Assembly (NCBI GenBank): GCA_016196415.1
Contig: JACPXS010000143.1
Coordinates: 1-14,287 of the forward strand
Length of the DNA: 14,287 bases
Direction: 5' to 3'
DNA from: Candidatus Omnitrophota bacterium
GTDB lineage: Bacteria; Omnitrophota; Koll11; Aquiviventales; Aquiviventaceae
Each line of letters opens with the position of its first letter. The first letter of the stretch is position 1. The notes under the pieces are model-generated. The model had not been told where the DNA came from and made no database searches. It worked only from the letters and a program-made list of their open reading frames with translations. Both the position numbers and the translations under genes were made by a program. Below, in pieces: positions 7,912 to 14,287 of the stretch.

Positions 7912-8624
7912 CACACAGCAACCTTTCGCTGGGTGAGCAACCACTCGGCCACGCGCAGATCGTCGGGGGTATCGATATCGACCGACTCGTCCTCCTCCAT
8001 GATGTACGGGACGATGCGTCTGCCATACAGCTGGTGCTCCTCGACGACAACCGATGTGCGTGTCACCAAGACCGCCGGGCCATTCCGGGCGTACAGCACC
8101 GGCAGGTGCTGCCGCTGGAAGGGATCCCACGTCACCGTCCCCTCCCAAAAATCCCGCAGGAGGCCGTCCTCCAACCGCATGAGACTGTGGGGGCTGTAGC
8201 GATGCGGCACCGCCACCACGCTGACGACCGTCTCGGCGTTCGTCCGCCCGTGCAGTTGAATCGCGTCGTGGATGTGCTTGGCGCTGCGCAGGGGAGAGGT
8301 GGGCTGCAGCAACACGACGAGATCCGGTTGATACCCCTCAGCCGCTCGCAAGGTATCCAGCGCGTGGCGGACCACGTCCACCATCGGCGTCTCATCGGCC
8401 GCCAGCGCCTGAGGCCTCAGAAAGGGGACGTCCACGCCGGCGGCTCTCCCGCATTCGGCGATCGAGGGATCATCCGTAGTGAGCACCACGCGCGACAGCG
8501 ACAGCGCGGCCAGCGCCTGCTCGCAGGTATAGGCGAGGAGCGGCCTGCCGGCGAGGGGAACGAGGTTCTTCTTGGGGATCCCTTTGGACCCGCCCCGGGC
8601 AGGAATGAGTCCCAGGATTTCCAT
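7911..8624 (-). CDS. neuA: CMP-N-acetylneuraminate (nonulosonate) cytidylyltransferase, NeuA family
   Basis: Activates the NeuB product with CTP to give the CMP-sugar donor used by the transferase. It has 237 residues, typical of a single-domain NeuA/LegF without the extra esterase domain of some NeuA proteins. The N-terminal nucleotide-binding signature IPARGGSKGIPKKN is at 7-20, QPTSPLR at 107-113, YARNG at 178-182 and DESVDIDTPDD at 212-222. The aspartates of DID (D216, D218) correspond to the metal-binding pair of the family. The ATG at 8624 overlaps the neuC stop as TGATG and has no clear ribosome binding site, so translation probably depends on re-initiation after neuC. Its own stop overlaps the asnB start in the same way. 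Neuraminate versus legionaminate preference cannot be decided here. Confidence 0.94.
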   Translation of the reverse strand: MEILGLIPARGGSKGIPKKNLVPLAGRPLLAYTCEQALAALSLSRVVLTTDDPSIAECGRAAGVDVPFLRPQALAADETPMVDVVRHALDTLRAAEGYQPDLVVLLQPTSPLRSAKHIHDAIQLHGRTNAETVVSVVAVPHRYSPHSLMRLEDGLLRDFWEGTVTWDPFQRQHLPVLYARNGPAVLVTRTSVVVEEHQLYGRRIVPYIMEEDESVDIDTPDDLRVAEWLLTQRKVAV

Positions 8625-9775
8625 CAGTACGTAATCTGCTTTTGCAACCGGATCGGGCAGGTCGCCAGGATCTGGGCGATCCGGATGCCGGCGCTCCCGT
8701 TGCCGTAGATGGGCTCTGACGGATAGCGGCCGTTTCGCCTCTGGTGTTCAATCGCGTCGGCGATGGCGGTTCGATGGTAGCCCACATCGATCACGTTGGA
8801 GCCGCGCTGGCGGCCCTGCTGGCGGGTCCCAATGTTCACCGCGGGCACCCCCATGAAGGCGCCCTCCCGAATCGCCGCGCTGGAATTGCCGACCACCGCG
8901 GCGGCATTCGCCATCAGCTTGATATAGGTCTCGAAGGGGATGTTTTTGAAAAAGTGCGCCCGCGAGCAGTCGTGCGACTCACGGAACTTCCGAATCCCCC
9001 TGGCGATGTGCTCGGCGCCGGCATCGGCGTTCGGCCACAGCACGATGGCCGGCATCGCCAGCCGTTCCACCGCCAGCAGCGTCTCGGAGATCTGCCGCTC
9101 CCCGTCTCCGTACTCGGTCGTCACCGGATGCTGGGAGACGATCAGGAAGGGGCTGCGCAGATCGAACTGGCCCCCCACCCCGGCCTGAAACAATTCCTCA
9201 CTGAGCCCATCGCTCCCATTGCGCATGATCTCCTCCACGCCGTCAATCCTGGGACATCCCACCAGGTAGACGTCCTCCGGCCGCTCCCCCATCTTGATGA
9301 TTCGCTCAGCGGCCTGGGAGCAGGCCGGGAAGTGGAGGTGGGCAAACTTCGTGACGGCGTGCCGGATGGACTCATCGATCGTTCCGGACACCTCGCCCCC
9401 CATGGTGTGGGCCAACGGGATGTTCATGTAACTGGCCGCCAGCGTCGTCGCCATGGTCTCAAACCGATCCCCGACCGTCAGCACCACGTCCGGCTTCAAT
9501 TGCTCAAAGATCGTGGGCAGCTCCAGCAGCCCCAGTCCGGTGGATTTGGCCATCGTCGCCGGGGTTTCCCCCTCGATCAACATGTAGACGTTCGCGGCGG
9601 GTCGAAATCCGTCCCGCTCCACGAGCTCGGCGACTGCGCCATAGCGGTCGAGGAGGGCAGACGCCCCGACCACCACCTGCAGCGCCAAATCGGGGTGCGC
9701 CTGGATGGCGCGCATGGCGGACTTGATGCTGTTGTAGTTGGCTCGCGAGCCGATCACCACGCAGATGCGCCGCAT
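8624..9775 (-). CDS. neuC: UDP-N-acetylglucosamine 2-epimerase (hydrolysing), NeuC family
   Basis: Converts UDP-GlcNAc (or a 2,4-diacetamido-trideoxy analogue in LegG) to the free mannosamine-type sugar plus UDP, supplying the substrate of NeuB. It has 383 residues, normal for NeuC. GT-B-like fold motifs are GSRANY (9-14), VGDRFE (101-106), GGEVSGTIDESIRH (126-139), SQHP (214-217) and GNSSA (296-300). The acidic residues of the GGE..D motif, H139 and H216 match the positions of family catalytic residues. An in-frame TGA upstream makes the ATG at 9775 the only ATG start, and GGAGAG precedes it. NeuC and LegG cannot be told apart by eye. No LegB/LegC dehydratase or aminotransferase is in the window, which leans towards a plain UDP-GlcNAc substrate. 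The stop overlaps neuA by one base (TGATG). Confidence 0.94.
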   Translation of the reverse strand: MRRICVVIGSRANYNSIKSAMRAIQAHPDLALQVVVGASALLDRYGAVAELVERDGFRPAANVYMLIEGETPATMAKSTGLGLLELPTIFEQLKPDVVLTVGDRFETMATTLAASYMNIPLAHTMGGEVSGTIDESIRHAVTKFAHLHFPACSQAAERIIKMGERPEDVYLVGCPRIDGVEEIMRNGSDGLSEELFQAGVGGQFDLRSPFLIVSQHPVTTEYGDGERQISETLLAVERLAMPAIVLWPNADAGAEHIARGIRKFRESHDCSRAHFFKNIPFETYIKLMANAAAVVGNSSAAIREGAFMGVPAVNIGTRQQGRQRGSNVIDVGYHRTAIADAIEHQRRNGRYPSEPIYGNGSAGIRIAQILATCPIRLQKQITY

Positions 9776-9830
9776 GGCTCTCCGTCGTTGGGTTCAAAGA
9801 CGTCCCGCACGTCAAACCGCGCGTCGCGGC
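9776..9830 (-). other. 55-base neuB-neuC gap with small inverted repeat and RBS
   Basis: This is the longest non-coding stretch in the window. It holds a 5-bp inverted repeat (GACGT, 5-base spacer, ACGTC; 9799-9813), which is weak as a hairpin and is not followed by a run of T, so it is not a rho-independent terminator. GGAGAG at 9783-9778, just before the neuC ATG, is a reasonable ribosome binding site with rather short spacing. A TTGACG is present, but no matching -10 box was found at normal spacing. Confidence 0.4.
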
Positions 9831-10874
9831 TCATGCCGGCTCCAGATCGGTTTCCAGGATCACGTGGTTTCTCGCAATGTCCCGGCGGGGCCGCCGCCCC
9901 ACGATACGCGTCAACTGGCTGGCCGGGATGCCAGTGCCGGGCTTTTTCATGCCCACCGCCTCAGCCGGAATCGGCGCGCCGGCAGGCAGGTCCTTCAACG
10001 ACACCACGCTTTTCTCGAAGATGCGCTTCATCGGCGCCAACTCGCGGGCCAGGCGGTCCTTGTCGACCGGATGCTGCAGCATCGTCTCAATGGCGCGAAT
10101 GCCCTGCACCAGCTCGGCAAATTCCCTCGGCTCAAGCGAATGGCGCGCGTCGCTGCCATACATCCGCCGGCTGAGGGTCAGGTGTTTTTCGATCGCCCTC
10201 GCCCCCAGACTGACCGCGGCAAAGGCGGCATAGGGGGCCATGGTGTGGTCAGACAATCCCACCGGCAGCCGGTAGCGCTGGCGCATCTGGAGCATGACAT
10301 TGAGGCCAACCTGGGTGTCTGGACACGGGTACGCTGAGGTGCATTGCAGGACGGTCACCCGATCGTGGACACGATGGATCGCCTCAACCGCCGCATCGAG
10401 TTCTTGCCACGTGCTCATGCCGGACGAGAGGAGCACCGGTTTACGGGTCTTCGCGACATGGTCCAACAGGGGCAGGTTCGTGACCTCCCCTGAGGGGATC
10501 TTGTACGCCTCAACGCCGATCTGCTCCAGCAGCTCAACCGCCTCGAGGGAGAACACGGACGAGAGAAAGCGCACGCCCCGGCGTTCCGCGTGCGCCTTCA
10601 GGACGGCCCACTGCTCAGGCGTGAATGCCGTCCGCGTGAAGTAGGCATCGCGCGACTCCGAGTCAAAATACGGGGGGCGTGGGGCATCCGGCAGCGTTTC
10701 CGCATCAGCCAGATGGGCCTGGAACTTCACCACATCGGCCCCGCACTCCGCCGCCACCTCGATGAGCTGCTTGGCATGGCCCACACTGCCATCGTGGTTC
10801 ATGCCCACTTCGGCGATGATGACGACCTGCCCCGCTGTGGCGTCGGCCAACAGCGACCAGAGTGAGTCAGACAT
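9831..10874 (-). CDS. neuB: N-acetylneuraminate (nonulosonate) synthase, NeuB family
   Basis: Condenses phosphoenolpyruvate with an N-acylmannosamine-type sugar to form a nine-carbon sialic-acid-type sugar in the cytoplasm. At 347 residues it has the normal family length. Residues about 17-270 form the TIM barrel: AEVGMNHDG (21-29), VVKFQ (48-52), KIPSGE (125-130), LSDHT (207-211) and EKHLT (229-233). H210 and H231 lie 21 residues apart, like the metal-binding H215 and H236 of Neisseria NeuB. A C-terminal antifreeze-like/SAF domain follows (about 285-347) with KKPGTGI at 310-316. Classical NeuB has K-R-P-G-x-G there, so Lys replaces the Arg (R314 in Neisseria) that contacts the acyl-sugar substrate. 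LegI-type legionaminate synthase is therefore an alternative. The start overlaps the SIS gene by 8 bases and lacks a clear ribosome binding site. NeuC and NeuA follow directly. Confidence 0.93.
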   Translation of the reverse strand: MSDSLWSLLADATAGQVVIIAEVGMNHDGSVGHAKQLIEVAAECGADVVKFQAHLADAETLPDAPRPPYFDSESRDAYFTRTAFTPEQWAVLKAHAERRGVRFLSSVFSLEAVELLEQIGVEAYKIPSGEVTNLPLLDHVAKTRKPVLLSSGMSTWQELDAAVEAIHRVHDRVTVLQCTSAYPCPDTQVGLNVMLQMRQRYRLPVGLSDHTMAPYAAFAAVSLGARAIEKHLTLSRRMYGSDARHSLEPREFAELVQGIRAIETMLQHPVDKDRLARELAPMKRIFEKSVVSLKDLPAGAPIPAEAVGMKKPGTGIPASQLTRIVGRRPRRDIARNHVILETDLEPA

Positions 10875-11451
10875 GCTTCAACCAGTCCGTGAAGTACGCC
10901 GCGATCAAATGGTCCAGGACCACGTGCGCGTCCTCAATGGGCCCGTACTCCCGGCCCGGGACGACGACCGCGGCATCCACCAGGCCTTTCAGCCGACCGC
11001 CGTCCCGGCCCAGGAAGCCAATGACGACCAGCTCCATCGCTTTCGCCGCTTCGGCGGCTCGGAGGAGGTTGGCCGAGTTGCCACTTCCCGAAATGAGGAT
11101 GAGCACGTCGCCGGGGTGGGCCAGGACCCGCAACTGACCGGCGAAGATTTCCTCATACCCGACGTCGTTGGCCCAGGCGGTGATGAGGGGCACGTTATCC
11201 GTCAAGGCGATGGCGCGAAACCCTGCTCCGATGGTCTTCACCAGGTCGTTGGCCATGTGCGAGGCGGTGGCGGCGCTGCCGCCGTTTCCCGCGATGAAGA
11301 CCTGCCGCCGCTGTCGGTACGCGCCTTCCAGGATCTCGAGGACTCGTGCGAGCTCTCGGACTGAGAGCCGCCGCAAGGTCCGTCCGACCTCCTCGAGATG
11401 CCGCCTGGCAAACCCGGCTCGCCCACCAGCCATCGCGGTCGTGGTGGCCAT
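10867..11451 (-). CDS. SIS-domain sugar-phosphate isomerase, GmhA-like
   Basis: A 194-residue protein, close to the usual length of phosphoheptose isomerase GmhA (about 190). The ATG at 11451 shares its A with the preceding TGA (TGATG). A TTG one codon upstream is possible but less likely. A single SIS domain is seen: AGNGGSA at 54-60 with H65, the phosphosugar-binding SGSGNS at 121-126, and a C-terminal E173-x7-H181 helix. Characterised GmhA enzymes convert sedoheptulose 7-phosphate to a heptose 7-phosphate and bind zinc through His, Glu, Gln and His. Here the Gln position is E173 and the expected first Glu after H65 reads Asn-Asp, so metal binding or substrate may differ. No heptose kinase or nucleotidyltransferase is in the window. 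It overlaps neuB by 8 bases. A DiaA-like or other sugar-phosphate isomerase role is possible. Confidence 0.8.
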   Translation of the reverse strand: MATTTAMAGGRAGFARRHLEEVGRTLRRLSVRELARVLEILEGAYRQRRQVFIAGNGGSAATASHMANDLVKTIGAGFRAIALTDNVPLITAWANDVGYEEIFAGQLRVLAHPGDVLILISGSGNSANLLRAAEAAKAMELVVIGFLGRDGGRLKGLVDAAVVVPGREYGPIEDAHVVLDHLIAAYFTDWLKHV

Positions 11452-12752
11452 CAACGGGCGCTTGCGACCGCCGAAGGCCAGCTTCCCTGGCCCTCGGCAC
11501 CGCGGTCACGCCTGACCCAGACTGGTGAGAGCTTCGCCGAATTGTCGTCGATCCAGGCCTCGAGAGACGACGATCCTTCGGCGGAGGCGTGCTGGAGAAA
11601 CTCCTCCACCGCCTCGGCAATCTCCTGCGCCGAATTGTTGTGCAGCGTCATGCCGGACACCCCATAATCGTACGCATGCTCGGCACAGAGCCGCTCATGG
11701 CTGACGGGCTGGCCTGAGGCGTCTCGGACGGTCTTATAGTAGAGCCATGTATGCGCCATCCCCAGGTAACAGGGACGCGGATAGTAGGGAAAGACGTTCA
11801 GCAGCAACCGGGGGATGCCGTTCAGTCCAGGAAGCCACGAGCCCCCGCCGTTTTCCCCGATAAACAGATCCACCTCCGTCCCGGCGTACAGGTCGAACCA
11901 GGCCGGATCGACCCCCAGGCGGCGGGCATCAACCAGCATGCCGCGAAACTCCTCATGCCACCGGCGATCGAGGGCGACCTCACCCACCAGCAGCACCTGG
12001 AAGCCCGCGCGCGCCAGGAGCCGAATCGCCGGCACATAGTCCTCAAATGGGGAGCCATCCCGACGCACACTGGTCAGATCGTTGGAGTCGGCCGCCACCT
12101 GCCGCAGGTAGAGGCCGCAACGTCGCACGGCTGCCGTCGCGGTGCCTGGAGGGGTGAGGCCTCGGAGGCGTTCCTCGATCAGCCGACGCCATTTCGTCGG
12201 CACCTGGACCCGCGGCGCAGCGACCTCCTCCTGAAGCCGGACATACCCCGCACACCACCGATGCTGCACAGGCAGGTCACTCAGAGCCGGTGGCAGAGGA
12301 CCGGGAATTGGGACCATGGCATAGAGCTCCACCTGCGAGAGAACCATGGCGTCAGGACGCACCATCCTTCGAACGATTCGTTGGACGAGCTCGTGCGCCA
12401 CCGGTCGAAACCAGTCGAGATAGGGGATAGCCCATGAACGACGGCCGATCGCCAGAGCCGGATTGACCGGCAGGAAGAGCAGCGTCACATCAGGCCAGAG
12501 GCGTGCGATCTTGCGGTTGTGGCGCTCGTGCTCCGACAGCACGACGAGCACGCAGCGGCGGCCGCGGAACATCCGACGCGTGATGTCCGCCGCGGCCACC
12601 ACGTGGGCGAACCCGATCCTGGACGCCACGACGACCACGTCAGCCCTCCGCAAGAGCCGGGAGCCCGCCAGCAAGCGCGCCAGCCACCAGACAGGCGCGA
12701 TGAGCGCCCACCCATAGCCCCCCATGCTCACGAGCCGCTGCTTCACCACCAT
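11451..12752 (-). CDS. Putative glycosyltransferase, TIGR04372-like
   Basis: A 433-residue protein from the ATG at 12752. A longer frame from 12842 would add 30 Arg-rich residues and overlap the radical SAM gene. The 12752 start sits 10 bases after that gene's stop and has a GGGGA Shine-Dalgarno-like site, so I prefer it. A hydrophobic stretch at about 12-30 is followed by two alternating alpha/beta halves like a GT-B fold. The C-terminal half carries CGLYLRQ (212-218), SPFEDYVPAI (234-243), GFQVLLVGE (250-258) and DLFIGENGGGSWLPGLNGIP (295-314). That arrangement, with a nucleotide-binding Gly/Ser-rich turn followed by a G-x-P, resembles the TIGR04372 putative glycosyltransferase family found in polysaccharide loci. 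The C-terminus after about 395 is low-complexity. Its stop forms TGATG with the start of the SIS gene. Donor and acceptor are unknown. Family assignment is from memory of motifs and only moderately sure. Confidence 0.62.
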   Translation of the reverse strand: MVVKQRLVSMGGYGWALIAPVWWLARLLAGSRLLRRADVVVVASRIGFAHVVAAADITRRMFRGRRCVLVVLSEHERHNRKIARLWPDVTLLFLPVNPALAIGRRSWAIPYLDWFRPVAHELVQRIVRRMVRPDAMVLSQVELYAMVPIPGPLPPALSDLPVQHRWCAGYVRLQEEVAAPRVQVPTKWRRLIEERLRGLTPPGTATAAVRRCGLYLRQVAADSNDLTSVRRDGSPFEDYVPAIRLLARAGFQVLLVGEVALDRRWHEEFRGMLVDARRLGVDPAWFDLYAGTEVDLFIGENGGGSWLPGLNGIPRLLLNVFPYYPRPCYLGMAHTWLYYKTVRDASGQPVSHERLCAEHAYDYGVSGMTLHNNSAQEIAEAVEEFLQHASAEGSSSLEAWIDDNSAKLSPVWVRRDRGAEGQGSWPSAVASAR

Positions 12753-12757
12753 GCTCG

Positions 12758-12762
12758 TCCCC
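12758..12762 (-). promoter_or_regulatory. Ribosome binding site for the TIGR04372-like gene
   Basis: On the minus strand GGGGA lies directly after the radical SAM stop codon and 5 bases before the ATG at 12752. It favours this start over the in-frame upstream codon at 12842. Confidence 0.5.
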
Positions 12763-14287
12763 TCAGGCCTTCTCCGTGACCGCAGAACTTGAAGGGCTTT
12801 CACGGAAGGTCTTCGGCGGCTCCTTGAACCCCGCGTATTCATAGGCGGTCGTCGTCTTGAACTCCTTGAACGGCCGCTTGATGGCCGTGTACTGGTGCCG
12901 TGAGGTCTGGTTCTGCTTGTAGTGCAGCCAGACGTTGCGGCGGATCTCCTCCAGTTCCTCCCGACTCACATCCGGCAGCTTGATGTTGGCGATGGAATAC
13001 CGCAGGTCGTTGACGTCGAAATCCTCGTACAAGAGCCCTCGCCGGACACACTCGTCGTAGAGCGGTGTGCCTGGCAAGGGTGTGCAGATGGAGATGTAGA
13101 AATCATCGACAGGCAGGCTTAAGGCCAGATCGACCGTTCGCTGAATCTGCTGGCGCGTCTCATCGGGAAACCCGATCATGAACAGGGCGCGGGTTTCCAT
13201 CCCTTTGCTGCGGATGTACTCCACGATCTCCGGAACCCGACCCACATTGACTTTCTTGTCCACCCGGGCGTTCTGCACCTCTTGATCGCCGGCTTCGACC
13301 GCCAGGCTCACTTTGTGGATATTGGCCTTGGCCATCAGGTCAATCACTTCGAAATCCAGCGCATTGACCTCCGTGCCGGCCGGCACGCTGAAGACCGTCT
13401 CAGGGAATTCCTCCGCCAGCACCTTGAGCAGCCGTTTCACGCGGGGTTTGCTCACAAAAAAGTTGTCATCGAGAAATTGGACCTCTCCCACGCCGTACGT
13501 CTCAACGAGCCAGCGGATCTCTTTGACCACGTCTTCGTTCGTTCTCATCCGGTAGCCCTTAAAGCCCCCCATCAGGGGAGAGGTGCAGAAGTCACAGACG
13601 TGGGGACAGCCCCGGGTGCTCACCATCACGGCAAACTTCTCCCTGACGATGTCCCCGCCGCCGATCCGAACCTCGGAATTCCAGTAGGCCTCCATCGGAA
13701 ACAGATCCCAGGCCGGATACGCCAACTCACCAATCTCCCTCGGATTTCCGAAGTCCTTGAGATAGAAGTAGTCCCATCCCTCACCCGTCACCGCGGGCTT
13801 GCGGCCGGAGAGGGTATTCTTGATCTGGCCGTCTTGCTTGTAGTACAGCCCCGGCACCTCCTCGAGCGGGAAGGCGCCATTCATGCTGTACAGGAGCTGC
13901 ACGAAGGAGAGATCCGCTTCACCGATCATGACGAAGTCCACGTCGGAATTTTTCATCACCTCAAGCGGCAGCCCCGAGGGATGCTGCCCCCCCATGACGA
14001 TGGGCAGATCCGGAAACTCGGCTTTGATCGCCCGGATGAGCTCAAAACTCTCCTTGGCTCGATTGGAAAACAAACAGCTCACCCCAATGAGATCCGGCTG
14101 GGCCTTCCGAACCCGTTCCATCGTCTGCTCGAGGGTCAAGCCATAGATGATGAACGGATCGGTGAACTGCTCCTGATGGTAGCCCTCCGCCAGGATATCC
14201 AGGATCTCCACCTCGAAGTCGTGTTTGAGGAGGTTCGAGGCCAAATACGCCATCCCGAGCGGCGGGGTGCAGTGCTTCCGCTCGCCG
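12763..14287 (-). CDS. B12-binding-domain radical SAM protein (5' partial)
   Basis: The reading frame is open to the right edge of the window. Eleven codons (GERKHCTPPLG) precede the first ATG at 14253, and this is typical interior sequence for the family, so the true start lies outside and 14253 should not be taken as the N-terminus. Counting from that Met, residues about 1-130 form a cobalamin-binding-like Rossmann domain (GVSCLFSNRAKESF near 57-70, GGQHPSG at 88-94). The radical SAM core begins at C216-x3-C220-x2-C223 (RGCPHVCDFC), the 4Fe-4S ligands. LDDNFF lies at 261-266 and the GFPDET segment at 361-366. The family makes a 5'-deoxyadenosyl radical from SAM, often for methylation or C-C bond chemistry. 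The substrate here is unknown; position at the head of a glycan cluster suggests sugar or lipid-carrier modification. The stop is 10 bases before the next start. The family call is firm and the function open. Confidence 0.92.
   Translation of the reverse strand, partial: GERKHCTPPLGMAYLASNLLKHDFEVEILDILAEGYHQEQFTDPFIIYGLTLEQTMERVRKAQPDLIGVSCLFSNRAKESFELIRAIKAEFPDLPIVMGGQHPSGLPLEVMKNSDVDFVMIGEADLSFVQLLYSMNGAFPLEEVPGLYYKQDGQIKNTLSGRKPAVTGEGWDYFYLKDFGNPREIGELAYPAWDLFPMEAYWNSEVRIGGGDIVREKFAVMVSTRGCPHVCDFCTSPLMGGFKGYRMRTNEDVVKEIRWLVETYGVGEVQFLDDNFFVSKPRVKRLLKVLAEEFPETVFSVPAGTEVNALDFEVIDLMAKANIHKVSLAVEAGDQEVQNARVDKKVNVGRVPEIVEYIRSKGMETRALFMIGFPDETRQQIQRTVDLALSLPVDDFYISICTPLPGTPLYDECVRRGLLYEDFDVNDLRYSIANIKLPDVSREELEEIRRNVWLHYKQNQTSRHQYTAIKRPFKEFKTTTAYEYAGFKEPPKTFRESPSSSAVTEKA

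Larger units (their letters stand above)
1..14287 (-). other. Single co-directional glycan biosynthesis operon (both ends open)
   Basis: Twelve genes share one strand. Junctions in transcription order are a 10-base gap, TGATG, an 8-base overlap, a 55-base gap, TGATG, TGATG, a 6-base gap, a 13-base overlap, a 3-base gap, ATGA, and a 17-base overlap. No internal terminator or convincing promoter was found. Cotranscription is inferred from layout. Flippase, polymerase or ABC exporter genes, if they belong to the locus, must lie outside the window. Confidence 0.75.

Noticed and set aside
7912..8148. 79-codon N-terminal extension of asnB
   Set aside because: It overlaps neuA in another frame and would bury the Cys2 nucleophile of the amidotransferase.
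6970..8199. Plus-strand open frame (409 codons) opposite asnB and neuA
   Set aside because: Antisense to well-supported genes, with biased composition and no recognisable motif.
8744..10174. Long plus-strand open frame (476 codons) opposite neuC and neuB
   Set aside because: It lies antisense to two genes with clear catalytic motifs. Its product is rich in Arg, Pro, Gly and His without any domain, as expected from a shadow frame in GC-rich DNA.
12753..12842. 30-codon N-terminal extension of the TIGR04372-like gene
   Set aside because: It is Arg-rich, lies within the radical SAM gene, and a better start with a ribosome binding site exists at 12752.
1..14287. CRISPR array, tRNA, rRNA, insertion sequence or attachment site
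   Set aside because: No regularly spaced repeats, cloverleaf, transposase or terminal inverted repeats were seen, and coding sequence fills nearly all of the window.

Overview
The window is one continuous, tightly packed gene cluster. Twelve genes are all on the minus strand, so transcription runs from the right edge to the left edge. Neighbours overlap by 1-17 bases or are 3-10 bases apart, with one exception of 55 bases. Both end genes run off the window, and no promoter or rho-independent terminator is visible, so this looks like the interior of a longer operon. Every gene fits assembly or modification of a surface glycan (capsule, O-antigen or glycoprotein glycan). The DNA is GC-rich, with many long antisense shadow frames. 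The contents suit a bacterium with an elaborate envelope, probably Gram-negative and environmental, but no phylogenetic marker is present and I do not assign a taxon.

In transcription order: (1) 14287-12763, a B12-binding-domain radical SAM protein, 5' end cut by the window; (2) 12752-11451, a putative glycosyltransferase resembling the TIGR04372 family; (3) 11451-10867, a GmhA-like SIS-domain sugar-phosphate isomerase; (4) 10874-9831, NeuB-type nonulosonate synthase; (5) 9775-8624, NeuC-type hydrolysing UDP-GlcNAc 2-epimerase; (6) 8624-7911, NeuA-type CMP-nonulosonate cytidylyltransferase; (7) 7911-6031, an AsnB-type glutamine amidotransferase; (8) 6024-4294, a 576-residue capsule-synthesis-like protein; (9) 4306-3401, a PhyH-type Fe(II)/2-oxoglutarate dioxygenase; (10) 3397-2129, a GT4 glycosyltransferase; (11) 2132-1113, a GT2 glycosyltransferase; (12) 1129-1, the first 376 residues of a GT39/ArnT-like polytopic membrane glycosyltransferase, 3' end cut by the window.

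The core is a complete route to a CMP-activated sialic-acid-type sugar: NeuC makes the mannosamine-type precursor, NeuB condenses it with phosphoenolpyruvate, and NeuA activates the product with CTP. No known sialyltransferase family is recognisable. The capsule-synthesis-like protein is therefore the best guess for the transferase, since KpsC/KpsS-type enzymes use the related donor CMP-Kdo. The GT4, GT2 and TIGR04372-like proteins would build the rest of the glycan. AsnB, the dioxygenase and the radical SAM protein look like tailoring enzymes. The GT39-like protein would act at the periplasmic face with a lipid-linked donor. The exact nonulosonic acid and the acceptors cannot be read from the sequence.

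The most interesting points are the missing transferase, the unusual combination of tailoring enzymes, changes at expected ligand positions in NeuB and in the SIS protein, and repeated one-base stop-start overlaps suggesting translational coupling.
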